From Sorghum bicolor (Eukaryota > Streptophyta > Magnoliopsida > Poales > Poaceae), in contig NC_012870.2 in assembly GCF_000003195.3 (NCBI RefSeq), forward strand, positions 21,134,501 through 21,198,500: a stretch of DNA of 64,000 nucleotides. The letters run 5' to 3'. Positions 34,274 through 46,575 of the stretch are shown here, piece after piece; position 1 is the first letter of the stretch; each line of letters begins with the position of its first letter. The notes under the pieces are model-generated. The model saw nothing but the letters and a program-made list of their open reading frames with translations, did no database searches and was not told where the DNA came from. The position numbers and the translations under genes were made by a program.

Positions 34274-36970
34274 TGTTAGTATTTGTTAACACATACAGAT
34301 AAATCTACAAGTGAATGGATACAGTTGTAGCTTTCACCCAGGAGTTTTCTAGGGTATCGTATTTACCCTCATGGAAACAATGGTTAAAGAAGTTGATAAA
34401 TAACCATCATGTATCTACTAACTAGTATACCTGCTAGACTAATGTGGGGGTACAAGATAAGATTGGAGTTTTGTATAATGACACACATAGGAGAACAACA
34501 AGTTAGGATAGTAAAGTAGACAACCTAAGTTAAGAGGACAAGAGGAAAGTTCAAGGTTCCTATTTACTTCTCCATTACTATGGTTCTATTCTAGAGCAGA
34601 CCAAAGGGTTTAGATAAAAAGAGGTGTTGGTATAAATTAACTGCACCCTAATAATGATTATAATCAGATTATCCACAAGCGCACAGATATATACTGATCA
34701 GCACTTCACCAAGATTAACCCAGTTTTAATATCGAACCTAAAGAAACAGTAGGTGATTTATGACTTAGCCTATAATTTCTTGATCTAAGGGGGCACAAAC
34801 AATCTAGAAACTATTGAGGATGAGTAAATACTAATGTACTCTGGTTCCAATAACCGGTAAACTTTGTATAGTATCGTCTTATCAGGCAAGTAAGCCAAAT
34901 AGGAAAAGAATCAGAGTAATCCCCTACTAGACACCTATAAGCCTATCAATCCTACCAATGGGAAGTGGACTACAGAGGAATCAATGCAGCTATAAAGTCA
35001 CCTACGCGAACTACCACTGTCCGGCTAATCAGGGGACATTCACAAGCAACCATAGCCCAGACACCACGTCTACGCTATAAATCACTACTCCGACCTAGGA
35101 GCTACCCAAATCATAGTACTCAATATAATATGAGTTGTAAACCAAAGAATGAATACAAACAAGTTGCTTACTTGAATTAGAAGGGTAAATACAAAAGTAC
35201 CTCAGAACGCGGTTCCGAGCGAGAGAGCCGAATCCCAAAGAATACACCCATAAAGAAGCACTGACAGGTTGGGACTCCTCCAGAATCGCTACTCCTCTAC
35301 TCTATCTCTCTCTAATCTCTATCTTGATTGCTAGCCTAGATCTAGTGGATCTCTGTCTAATGCTCTGGCTCTTCATCTCTTGATCTAGCCTCCTTCAGGG
35401 GGGTCTTGCCTTCTATTTATAGCCTAGTGGGGTGAACGCGTGCCGTTGGCTCAAACCGACTTAACAAGCGGTCGAGATGGCACCTCAAAGGCGGTGGACG
35501 AAGCTTCCGGAAGGGGGGCGCTAACCCTAACCCTAGGGGGCCGGGCGACGCTAGGGTGGGGCCGACCGGCCCCACCTGGTGCTGTCTGCTGGTCCCCTTG
35601 CTCTGAGAGTCTTCTGGAGTCTTCCTGATCCCTCTGGTGTCCTCCTTCCGTCGTGGATAAGTTTCATGGTTAATTGGCACTTAAATCCCTCTTTTCAGCA
35701 CTTTCTGAAATAATCCCTAGAAAACACAAAATATACACAACTCATGGAAATTGTTAGTGATAACCCTATTCTAGTGGATATTCATTTCTGGTGGAGGAAT
35801 AAATGCTGATAAAATTTATAGGTTAACAAGTGTCAACAAGAGGGTAAAGCATAGCGATCACACCAAGACACTTTAGAGCAGTAGTTCCTTTCCGGTTCTT
35901 GAAAAACTAGGAAGTGGTAACCGATAGAAGGCTGCCAAAAACTCTATAAAAACACCAATCCGAATATGGTGGATTACAAAGGCCTGGCTAGAGCTATCAC
36001 CTCTGGGGCTACCACAACTATTTATGGGATTAGGTGCAAACTCAAGTAACCTATAGCCTAGACACCACGTCTACACTACCGATTACTACTCCAACTTCAC
36101 GTAAAAACTAGAGCATTTAGTCAAACGGAGATCCTATGCCAAGGTGTAAACTACTACACTTAACCATGATTAGCTAGACTACTAAGGCATAAACTAGATA
36201 ACTATGAAATATATTCAAGTAATTAGAGAAGACAAATATATGAAATACTTGAGTCTTACAAAGGAGCGATACAAGATTATATCAAACCTCTGAGGACTCC
36301 TCCATAACCTAGCACCTCTGCCTAACTCTCAACTAGCTAGCACTACTACTACACCTTAGAATTTTGGAGTGATGCTCTTCCTTGTGGTGTGTTCTTGTGA
36401 GAGGGGAGGCCCTCATTTATAGGCACATGAGGGGGGAATGATCCATGGCATATTCTGTTGATTCCCCTTATTACACCCTAAACCAACCAAGAAACCATCC
36501 TTTTATGCATTAATTGTATCGGCACATCCCGTAGCTACCTTTGGGCTATCATCATGGACCTTGTAGAGAAAGATGGGCCGATTTGGCCATAGAAGTGGCA
36601 CACTTGTTCCCCCACCGAGCCCAAATGCGCTCATTTTTCGTGGGCATGCTCTTTTGGGCCTCCTGAGTTGGCCTAGGAGGTGCACTCGTGGAGTTAGGGT
36701 GTTTTTATGTGGGCTTGGGCTTCATTTCCTCTCATCGAGGCCCTGATTTGTCTAGTAACAGGCCTGCCTCTCCTTGGGCTCATGTGGAATATATGTTTTG
36801 TCGTATTTCTTGGGTATTTTTGGTACAATTCTTGTGTAATTCCGACATTTCCTCCTATAGATAAACAATCACCAAAACTTGTGGAATCGGTTAGTTATTT
36901 ACCCTATATCTATGTTTGGTGTTTGTTTTAGGTAAAAGTTGGTGGTTAGATTGTGAGTTAAGGACCACCA
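34274..36970 (-). mobile_element. Gypsy LTR, minus orientation, split by another solo LTR
   Basis: On the minus strand it begins TGGTGGTCCTTAACTC (36970) and ends AACAAATACTAACA (34274). It is followed by GGCTTTCTAGCGCTGTTGCT, a degenerate tRNA-Asp primer site. The segment 34625-35838 is a later insertion with AGAGG duplications. About 1.48 kb belong to this LTR. It is probably the 5' LTR of a minus-strand element whose internal part is mostly gone. Confidence 0.65.
34625..35838 (-). mobile_element. Solo LTR, Ty3/gypsy, minus orientation, 1214 bp
   Basis: Bounded by TGTTGGTATAAATTAACT and AACAAGTGTCAACA, with AGAGG at 34620-34624 and 35839-35843. It lies inside the LTR 34274-36970. No internal sequence remains. 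The frames 34965-35180 and 35417-35680 fall within it and are not genes. Confidence 0.9.
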
Positions 36971-37232
36971 ATAAGGAGCTCCCCTAGTGCTTAAAGTACT
37001 AGTTTCATAAGTTTGTGTGACCTAGCTACTAGAATTGGTTAGGAGAGCTCTAAATAGCCTGGCAACTTTGTTACCAATTTAGGATCTTTTCTAAGGTGCT
37101 TGTGAATTTAGATAGAGGGGTGTAGTATCGGCTAGACCAATAGTTTTAATTTCACATTTGTTTTTGTTAACCGATGCAATTAATTATAGAAAGGACTATT
37201 CACCCCTATAGTCTGCCATCTTGACCCTGCAA
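36971..37232 (+). mobile_element. 3' end of a truncated Ty1/copia LTR
   Basis: Matches the last 260 bp of the solo Copia LTR at 15755-16017 in order: AGGAGCTCCCC, AGTACTAGTT, TTGTGTGACCT, TTAGATAGAG, GGTGTAGT, TTTTAATT, GAAAGGACTATTCACCCC and GACCCTGCA. The 5' part is missing. Confidence 0.75.
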
Positions 37233-37234
37233 TT

Positions 37235-39952
37235 CTTTAGTTTATGATGAGTATGAAACTCCAAAGGATCTAATTGTGCCCATATTACCATATATCAATT
37301 ATGCGCTCCTCGTGTAGCAAAAAACTATCTAAATAGATATCAAAATGACCTCAACTATCGAGAGGATATTTCGAAAGTGAAAATGATGTAATCTAAGTCC
37401 AAGTAGTGGATATGAATTACATTACTAGTGTTACAAAATGGTCATGAACAAACATAAGATCAAAAGAAATTATAGGTTCACCTGGTAAAATATCAAAATA
37501 TTAAAAAATAATCCCTATGTATCTATAGTCTCTTCCGAGGGGAGAAAATTGTAATGTGTAAACCATTGTCTTGGAAGAGCAAAAGTAGCATGTGAAAGGT
37601 CCAAATGGCTAGAGGGGGGTGAATAGCCTATATAAAATTTCTACAAACTTCACTAAGCAAGTGAGTTAGTAAAACAAATGGCGAAGCAATTCTAGCACTA
37701 GCTCAACTAAGCTATGCAAGCCACCTATACAAACTAGTACAAGGCTAAACACTAAGGTACAACAACAAGAGAAGGCTAGTTACACTCCTAAACAAAAAGG
37801 CTAAACTAAACAAGCTAAACAACTAGCAAGGTATACAAGTAAGTAAAGGAGTGGAGAGTGATTGTTATACCAATGTTGTAGAGTAGAGATATATCCAACC
37901 AATCATTCACAATCACAAGAGAATCCTCGGCAAGAGATGACACAAGATTTTTACCGAGGTTCACTTGCTTCCCGGCAAGCTACTCCTCGTTGTGGCGATG
38001 CACCCACTTGATGGATCATGAGCTAATTGGCAATCCAAAGCCAAACCCTCAGCGGGTGCCGCACATCCACTCACAAGATGGGGATCCTCCAAGCCACGAG
38101 CAATCCACTAGAGTAGCCAATTGCGATCTCCTGCGGGGAAGGCTCAAGAATCCCTCACAAATCACTTGGTAAGGCTCGAAATAATCTCCAATAACGAGCT
38201 CAACACCACCGCTGCTCCAAGCCATCTAGGGCGTTGGGAAACACCCAAGAGTAACAAGAAATCTGCAGCAAACTCAAGAATCAAGTGCCACTAAATGCAA
38301 CTCTCAAAGCAATGCACTTGAATCTCACTCAATCTCACTAGGATTAGCAATCAAGCAAGGGGATGAGTGGAGGGAGTGTTCTCTAGCTCAATGTATGTCT
38401 CAAGTAATCAAAATGTGCAAGAGAGTACCTCCCAAAGCCGGCCACCAACTATTTATAAGCCCCCTCAAAGAACTAGCCGTTGGCCACTTTCACTGGGCTG
38501 AAAACGGGGGCACCGGATGCTACTAAGTGATCACCGGATGCTCGACCCCCAGCGTCCGGTGCTCAGGGGTTGGCCACGTGTCCTTCTTGAATCCCGCATG
38601 TGAGTTTCTAATGGCTACCTGCAACACACCGGACGTTCTACAGGTCCACACCGGACGCGTCCAGTGCACACCGGACTCATGCGCAGAGAGTACCGCAAAA
38701 CTGCAGGGTCACCGGACGTGAGCCACCGGACACACCCTGAGCGTCTGGTGCTCACCAGACTTAAACACAAGGAGGGCTGCAAAACGCCCTCACACCGGAC
38801 GCTAACCACCGGACGCTCTCAGAGCGCGTCCGGTGCTCAACCCTAGCAGGGTTAAGCACACCGGACTCTGAGACAAGCGTCTGGTGCCTCCGCACTCAGC
38901 GTCCAGTGAGTGTTTCTCACTGAGAAAACACTCCCGTAACTTCACCAAATTTCCCATCGGCACAATAGAAAATATGCACTTAATTTTTTCAAAAGCGCCG
39001 AATCCCGCCTCGCAAGCTCGGCGGGAGGGAGAGAGGAACCCACACCCCTCTCAACCTTAGGAACTCCACCTCCTTTGTAAATGTGCTAACACCAACAAGT
39101 GTCCACCACCAAAGTGCATGTGTGTTAGCTTTTCACAAATATTTTTACCCAAGGGAGTTAAGTTAGCACTTTACTAGATCCTAATGCATATGCTCAAAAT
39201 GTAGACCTAGTAGCACTTGATTCGAGAGATGACCGTGATCTCTCCTCTTGATAGTCGGCTATTTATCCTAAACCCGGTCAATCACTTCTCTACTCATCTT
39301 TGACCGGCAAAAGTAAAACCCTATGTTTATACCTTTGCCTTGATAACTTTGCTCCTCGTCTATCACCATGATTTCCACTTCATGCTTCATCCCTTTGTGA
39401 TCATGTGGCCACCTTTCCATGCCACAATGCACCTTCATCTCATGTGTTGCTATGCCTAACTCAAATCACTTAAACACAAGACATTAGCAACTTGGTGTCA
39501 TTAATTACCAAAACCAAACTTGAGCTTTCAGCATGTTTCATAATAATTGTTTCAAAAAATGGGCACCCACTTTCACCGATCTCAGCAGCTCCTTGTAATA
39601 AGAGTTGTCCATATAAGGATCGATTTTTTTACTAAATGGTCCAAAACAGACACATGCATTGCTAAATTTTTAAAGTCGCCCTAAACTTATGTATAATCAC
39701 AATAAAAAATCATATTCACATGCTCATAAAATTAAAAACCAAAAGAAAAGTAGCCCTCTTGTATCTCATGTCCCTCCCAAAGGAGAAGATTGTAAATATA
39801 TAAATCATTGACATAGAGGAGCAAAATTCACATGTTTCATACGTGTATAAAAACATTATGCATGATATATCACAATATCTAGGTTGTGCACCACCATATG
39901 AAAACAATTGTCAATATAAGGTTGAATTTTCCTTGATTGTGGCAAGTATATT
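37235..39952 (+). repeat. Diverged copies of the AT-rich array, split by a solo Copia LTR
   Basis: 37235-37592 and 39536-39952 match parts of the 1.15-kb unit further right: TTACAAAATGGTC, AATAATCCC(C)TATGTATCTAT, AGGAGAAG.TTGTAA and TAAACCATTG. The Copia LTR at 37593 inserted into one copy (GCATG duplication). No coding signal. Confidence 0.6.
37593..39530 (-). mobile_element. Solo LTR, Ty1/copia (SIRE/Maximus-like), minus orientation, 1938 bp
   Basis: Bounded by TGAAAGGTCCAAATGGCTAG and CCAAACTTGAGCTTTCA, with GCATG at 37588-37592 and 39531-39535. It has the same architecture as the copy at 13615 but inverted: CTAGAGGGGGGTGAATAG near the left end, CACCGGACG motifs at 38510-38920 and a TATA-like CTATTTATAAG complement at about 38449. 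Shorter than the other copy. Confidence 0.9.
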
Positions 39953-42285
39953 TTAAAAGCAAATGAACATGGCACATTAGAAGTCCAAAACAATGCACAT
40001 ACATTTCATTGGGACATTTTACTAAATGGTCCTATACAAACACAAAATCATGATAAAAAATATAACCAACCCCTCATGTTTTTTAAATAAAAAAACAATC
40101 TTGTTATCTCGCCTTTGATTACATTGGTGAAGAATATAAAATATATGCAATCCTCATCTTGACAAATGAATTCAAATATAAAGAATCCTTTGCAATAACT
40201 CCCATTGATTTAAATATATTTCTATTTTTTCTATCATCATAAGTATCAAAAGTCAAGAGGACCTAATTTTCTCTATTTCATATATCTCAATTGTCTACCA
40301 CCTTTTGGCAAAAGAGATATATAAATAAATATCAAAATTGCCACAAAAATCGAAAGATATTGTGGAAATAAATGAATATGTCGCATTCTAAGTTCAAGAA
40401 GTGGACATTGATTTTATTTCTAGCTTTACAAAATGGTCCTAATAATATATAGAATCACAATAAAAATTATATGCACAAAAAAATAGCAAAACTAATAAAA
40501 AATAATCCCCTTGTATCTATCATCACTTCCGTGAAGGAGAAGAATGCAAATAGGTAAATCATTAGATTAAAGAGCAAATTTTGCATGTTTAGTGTCAAAA
40601 GGTATACAAAAATATGTACCCTCTAGTTTTGTCATCTTTATCAACTTATATAACTGTTCCACTAAACATGGAATGCACATATCAAAATATCATAGCATCT
40701 TTTAGTTGATTTGCACAGGAATAAATTTAGTCTCCAAATGAATGGCGTAAATACTGTATCGCCTTATCCTCGTTGTGGTCGTCATATAGAACTAATTCAT
40801 TTTGATCATTAGCATGGTTTGCGGTTTAGTATGTTATTATAACTTGCCACGAAAAACATCTACTCTTTCGTAGTCCTCATCTTAATACAAGAATATTAAT
40901 ATGACTACATAAATATAAAAATAGAACAAATTATTGAAAATGCCTAAAGTTAAACCACTTAAATACACAAAGCTCTAACTTCTACCTATTATAGAATCAA
41001 AAGAAAGGCTCCTAAAAATGTAGGAATTTTGTAGGAATCATAACAAAAATTTGTAGAAATTAGTTTATTTTTAGGAAAACACATAAAATAGATAGAAAAA
41101 TTAAAAGCAAATGAACTTGGCACATTAGAAGTCCAAAACAATGCAAATATATTTCATTAGGACATTTTTACTAAATGGTCCTATACAAACACAAAATCAT
41201 GATAAAAAAATATAATCACATCCTCATATTTTCAAATCAATAAAAACAATCTTGTTATCTCTCCTTTGATTACTTTGGTGAAGAATACTAAATATATGCA
41301 ATCCTTATCCTGAGCAATGAATACGAATATAAAGAATCATTTACAATAACTCCCATTGGTCTAAATATATTTATATTTTTCCTATTCATCATAAGTACCA
41401 AAAGTCAAGAGGATCTAGTTGTGTACTATTTCACCATATCTCAATTGTTTACCCCTTTTGGCAAAAGAGATATATAAATTAATATCAAAATCGCCACAAC
41501 CATCGAAATGTATTGCAGAAATAAATGAATATATCACATTCTAAGTTTAACAAGTGGACATGGATTTCATTTCTAGATTTATAAAATGCTCCTAATAATA
41601 TATACAATTGCAACAAGAAAATATATTCACATGATAAAAAATATCAAAACTAACAAAAAAATTATTGCCTTGTATTTATCATCATTTTCCTAAAGGAGAA
41701 GAATGCAATTAGGTAAATCATTAAAGAGCAAATTTTGCATGTTTAGTGCCAAAGGTATATAAAATGTCCACCCTCTACTTTTGTCATCTTTATCAACTTA
41801 TATAACTATTTACCCTAAATATGGAATGCATATATCAAAATATCATAGCATCTTTTAGTTGATTTACATAGGAATAAATTTAGTCTCCAAATGAATGGCA
41901 TAAATAGTGTATCGGCTTATCCTCGTTGTGGTCATCATATAGAACTAATTTATTTTGATTATCCAACGTGGTTTGCAGTTTAGTATGTTATTATAACTCG
42001 CCACAAAAAAACACCTACTCTTTTGTAGTCCTCGTCTTAATACAAGAATACATTAAAAATGACTATTTAAATGTACCCTCCTTTTATATATAATCTACAA
42101 AATAAAAATAGAATAAATTATTGAAAAATCCTTAAAAAAAATAAACCACTTAAAAACACAAAGCTCTAACTTCTCCCAATTATAGAATCAAAATAAAGGC
42201 TCCTAAAAATGTAGGAATTCTATAGAAACCATAGCGAAAATGTGTAAAAAATAAGTTCATTTTCAGAAAAAAAAAAGAAACACTA
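39953..42285 (+). repeat. Tandem duplication with a period near 1.15 kb
   Basis: Unit 1 (39953-41100) and unit 2 (41101 to about 42285) match along their length. Examples are GGCACATTAGAAGTCCAAAA (39971 and 41119), TCTCCAAATGAATGGC (40731 and 41885) and GGCTCCTAAAAATGTAGGAAT near each end. The units are AT-rich and non-coding. Partial copies exist at 37235-39952 and 12931-13071. The repeat ends about 70 bp before the KRP promoter. Confidence 0.8.
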
Positions 42286-42329
42286 AATACATATTACAAA
42301 GAGGACCTAAAAGAAAATTCGTAGGCCAC

Positions 42330-42552
42330 CTCTCTCTTACCTAAAGCCTCCCTCTAAATAGCAACACCCACCCCTCCCTCTCCTGTCCTCCTCATTATTC
42401 CCGGGCTTCCTCCTGTGTACACCGCTCCCGCCCCGCCTACCATTTAATCCCCACCTCCCCTGGCCTCTGCCGCCCCGCCCGCCGCACAGAATCGCTTTGT
42501 ACACCCGGCGAGGGCCTCCTTGAAACCCTAGCTTGCCAAGCCCCGCAGGGTC
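42330..42552 (+). promoter_or_regulatory. Probable core promoter and 5' leader of the KRP gene
   Basis: A TATA-like TAAATA sits at 42355-42360, about 195 bp before the KRP start codon. It is followed by a pyrimidine- and C-rich leader (CCTCCC and CCGCCC tracts) typical of grass 5' UTRs. The base composition changes sharply here from the AT-rich repeat array upstream. No transcription start can be fixed from sequence alone. Confidence 0.45.
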
Positions 42553-45500
42553 ATGGGCAAGTACATGCGCAAGGTCAAGGTTTCCGGCGAGGTCGCCATC
42601 ATGGATGTGTCCTCCGCTCCGCTCGGAGTCCGCACCCGCGCGCGCGCCCTCGCGCTGCAGCGCCTGCAGAAGCAGCAGGCGCAGGGGGAGGAGGGCGCCG
42701 GCGGCGAGTACCTGGAGCTAAGGAGCCGGAGGCTCGAGAAGCTGCCGCCAACAGCAGCGCCCATGAGGAGGAAGGCCGCGGCCGCGGCAGCCGCCGCTAA
42801 GGAGGAGGTGGAGGCGTCGTACGGGGAGAACATGCTCGAGTTGGAGGCCATGGAGAGGTGAGTTTTTTTTTTCCAATTTTCTGCCGCGTTCTTGGGTTGC
42901 TTGCTCGGGTTTATTAGGGGGGGATTAGCGGATTGCGGTTTAGGGGGGATTATATGTCGTACCAAGATTTTTTTTGTGTCAGAAAGTTGAAAGTGGCGCT
43001 ATGCGTTTCTATTTGAATGTTTTCGGTGTTTTCCTTCCCCTTTTTCGCGCGGTGCGTTCGGCTTCAAATTGGGACTCATGCAAATTTCCCCGACACGCTT
43101 GTAAAGCTCATATGCTTTCTTGCGAATTTTTTCTGTTCTAGGAACCCCTATTTTGCTAATTCTTGCCGTGCTCTCCTTCCGCTTAAATTTTCGGCGGTGT
43201 CTCTTGCGTTGTCTTCTGAAAACAAAAGTTATCCCCAAATTCCTGCAAACGCTTGCCGCCGTCCAATTTCACTCCATAAAGGGCCTTTTTTTTTCCTCTC
43301 GCTTGGTTTGAATCAGCAGCAAGCTAGTTGTGCTCAATATTGTACCAGAGCTGGATTAATCCACTAGCTTAGTGGGGTTTCTTGCAGTGGCCAGCCATGG
43401 CGTCCTCCTTTTCCATAGTGGAAGGGAAAAGTGGCCTCCTTTCCCCTTGTTCTTTCCCCTTACCCATGGACTCACACGCCCCCTGTTTCTTTTGCTTGGG
43501 GGAGACGAGACGAGTAGTCGGGGACCCCTCAAATCTTTTACCAATCAAAAGCCCTCGTCACTTTTCGCAAGAAATTTCTCTGTTCCGCCCCCCGGAAAAG
43601 CGCCCTCTGCTCTCGCCCTCACAGCCTCATTTCTGGCTTGGGTCTCTCTCACCACTGGCCTGTCACTCTGGGTTCTGGAACGCGAGGAAATGGCATGTCC
43701 TTGCAAGGTCTCTTCCTGGGCCATGGCCCCAAATTGGCACCGCCATTAAATGTTTGAGGTGAAAGGGAGTGGGACTCCCTCCCCTTCTGGTACTAGAGGT
43801 TTTTCTTTTTTTCTTTTTTATCCTTGCTGGAGCTAGGGGATGGAAGAACATTTCGAGATAAGGAAACTGGAGTACGTCATATCTTTGCTCAGCTCTTGAT
43901 ATAAATGTTTTTGACAGTATCACGAGCTTGTTTGCAAATGTTTTTGGCCCTGCTACTTGCACAAGTGGTCCTCTTCCCTGCCTAAACAGGTCAGAATCCA
44001 TGTTTAGCCCTGCTACGATTAGCCCCATCTATAGTTTGTAGACTGAACGCTGGCTACATGCATTGCACTATGAGCAGCCAAGTATACCCCCATTGTGGGG
44101 GCACTTGCTCGCATGAGAGAGATGAACGACAGCAGCTTATGCTGTGCCTTTTCTTTTGTCGTTCTTGGTTCACCATCTCGGGGCACTTGTGGTGTCTTGG
44201 TGTGGGGGTTGCATGCTAGTAGGATTGCTAGTACTATCCAAGAGCGCTTCTATTGGCTAACCCGTGCCGTTTGCAGCTCTAGGCCTTGTTTAGTTCCGAA
44301 AAGATTTCGGATTTCGGTACCGTAGCACTTTCGTTTGTTTGTTATCCAATTACGGACTAACTAGGATCAAAAGATTCGTCTCGCGATTTCCAGCTAAACT
44401 GTCTAATTAGTTTTTGCTTTCGTCTATATTGAATGCTTTATGCATGTGCCGCAAGATTCGATGTGACGGAGAATCTTGAAATTTTTTTGCTTTTTGGGTG
44501 AACTAAACAAGGCCCTAGCCATGGCGTGATGGGTGCACCGCCTAAAGGAGGGACCATAGTACGGAACAATAGTGAACCTGAGCCTCTAATCCCTTTGGGC
44601 CCTCCATGTATGGCAGCCTAAACAGTAATTGGAGGGTGGAGGTGTGCACTACTATGATCTGAACAGTGCGTGTGTTTGTGTAAATCATGCTGCATCAGTG
44701 GCCACCTCCGAGCATAGCCAAGCCAGGTGCATGTTGCTGGGCCACTGTTTGCCTACCTCATGCAGTTTCGGTTCTGGGGTTCGCCTGCCTTCGGTGTCGT
44801 CTCGGGCGAGAGTGAGCCTTACCTACACATGGGGCTGCGAGTTGGGGCTCTCTAGTCCTAACCATTTTGTTGTTTCCTCTGGCTGGATGCTTGGTTGTTG
44901 TCGGCTAGCCTTTTTATGGTACCTGAGCTGGATATCGAGAGGAATGGTAGATTTGCAGGACCACAAATGATGATGATGTGCATACTGGCCTTGTTTAGTT
45001 CCAAAATATTTTGCAAAATCGACACTGTAGCATTTTCGTTTGTATTTGACAAATATTATCCAATCATGGACTAACTAGGCTCAAAAGATTCGTCTCGTCC
45101 ATTTCGACTAAACTGTGTAATTAATTTTTATTTTTGTCTATATTTAATACTTCATGCATGTATCTAAAGATTCGATGTGACGGGGAATCTGAAAAATTTT
45201 GCAAAATTTTTTGGGAACTAAACAAGGCCTTACTAATGGTTTTGTATTACGTTTTTAGACATTTTTTTGTTTGTTTGTTGAGAATTTGTCTGGTGTAACA
45301 TCGGAATTAGAGAATTGGCCTTGCTTTGTATGGAATTGGCTTCAGACTTTTCATGTATACTAACCTTGTTGCTTGCAGGGGTACCAGGGAGACGACGCCC
45401 TGCAGCTTGATTAACTCTGAGATGATTGCCACTCCCAGAACTCCCGGGTCCACAACAAGATCCAATCACTCTTCCCACCGCAGGGTGAAAGCTCCTCCGG

Positions 45501-45792
45501 TGCACGCCGTCCCAAGTTCAAGGGAGATGAATGAGTACTTCGCTGCTGAACAGCGACGCCAACAACAGGCTTTCATTGACAAGTACGTGGCCTCTTATGT
45601 ATTCAGTTAACCAGTTACATAATCTGTTTTGTCGATTCTTGATTCATTAGAACTTATTCTTATGCTTTTCTTGATGATGCCTTGCACTAACCACAAACAT
45701 GTATGATGTATGGCTTAATCTTCAGGTACAACTTTGATCCTGTAAATGACTGCCCTCTCCCAGGCAGGTTTGAATGGGTGAAGCTAGACTGA
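42553..45792 (+). CDS. KRP: Cyclin-dependent kinase inhibitor, ICK/KRP family (3 exons)
   Basis: Plant Kip-related proteins bind cyclin/CDK complexes in the nucleus and restrain the cell cycle and endoreduplication. The coding sequence joins 42553-42857, 45379-45582 and 45726-45792 (576 nt, 191 aa plus TGA). Both introns have GT-AG ends; the split codons give R102 (AG/G) and K170 (AA/G). The N-terminus [14 protein letters not shown], the [12 protein letters not shown] motif (about 57-68) and [14 protein letters not shown] (about 89-102) are typical of grass KRPs. The C-terminal CDK/cyclin-binding domain covers about 150-191, with [20 protein letters not shown] and then [19 protein letters not shown]. 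An alanine run (about 76-84) and two TP sites (120-124) are also visible. The length is close to the short rice KRPs (KRP4-like, from memory), but the exact paralogue number is not certain. The start is the first ATG after a GC-rich leader and begins the conserved N-terminus. Intron 1 (2521 bp) contains two MITEs. Confidence 0.95.
44282..44514 (+). mobile_element. Tourist-like MITE in KRP intron 1
   Basis: GGCCTTGTTTAGTTCCG to GTGAACTAAACAAGGCC, 233 bp, flanked by CTA at 44279-44281 and 44515-44517. Forward orientation, same strand sense as the gene. Confidence 0.9.
44987..45229 (+). mobile_element. Second Tourist-like MITE in KRP intron 1
   Basis: GGCCTTGTTTAGTTCCA to GGGAACTAAACAAGGCC, 243 bp, forward. 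Flanks (ACT and TTA) do not form a clear duplication. It lies 150 bp before exon 2. Confidence 0.85.
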
Positions 45793-46570
45793 TTGATTCA
45801 GAGGACAAGAGAGCAGCAGCATGGAACTCACCTCCGCTCCCTCCACCACCGCAGTGTCGTGGCAGTGGCGCATACCGTTGTGTTAGCTTTGTTTCTGTTG
45901 TAAAAACTTAGTGTTAGCCTGTAGCCTTAATTGTCGTGTGTTACAGTACAGAACTGATGCTGAGTTACAACACCCTGATCTGTTCCCTCAACTCCAATGT
46001 AACCCTTAACAGCTCATTCTGTAAGGAACCTATCACCCTGTTACCAGTTGCTGAATTAGTGAACTAGAGCTAGATAATGATGTTTTATCATAGTTGTTAA
46101 TAACTTGTCGTCTGTGATGTTGCAGTTGATGTAATTTTTGTGTACGATCCTGCTCTTTGTATCTCAGTATCTGCAAAGCTGGCTGCCATGGTTGAACTTT
46201 TGGGGCCTTGTGCTGTGCCCTTCCATGACTGGCAGTGGCATCTTCTCTCTCAGGCATCAGGATGCTGCTGCTTGTGTCATTATTGCTGGCCATGCTTTGC
46301 ATTTGCTATGCTCAATTGCTCCTGCATTCTCTCGGTTGCTGCCATGGTCATGAGAGTTTGTAGCCTGCTTGGAGTCCTCCATCTGATGATTGGTGAATGC
46401 TTGCCAGTGGTGCATGCTCGCAAACTTTTGTGCATTGTGGGCTGATCTCCACTTGTGCTTAGTGGCTGATCCTTTCACTGCGTGTGCAAGCTCACAGTGC
46501 CCTTTGGCTGCTGTGATGACCGGATTCGGGCATGTTGCGCTGCCTGGCACAGCTCTCTCTCTTGAGCCTT
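45793..46570 (+). other. KRP 3' UTR and downstream unique sequence
   Basis: Follows the TGA of the KRP gene without any recognisable repeat until the MITE at 46576. The first 250-350 bp probably form the 3' UTR. No classic AATAAA signal was seen near the expected end. Open frames here (for example 46138-46353) show no recognisable domain. Confidence 0.4.
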
Positions 46571-46575
46571 GTTTA

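Noticed and set aside
42528..42965. Minus-strand 145-codon frame opposite the KRP first exon
   Set aside because: Antisense shadow of the GC-rich KRP coding exon.
43017..43762. Open frames up to 126 codons in KRP intron 1
   Set aside because: Intronic, overlapping in several frames, no domain; the flanking exons splice cleanly without them.
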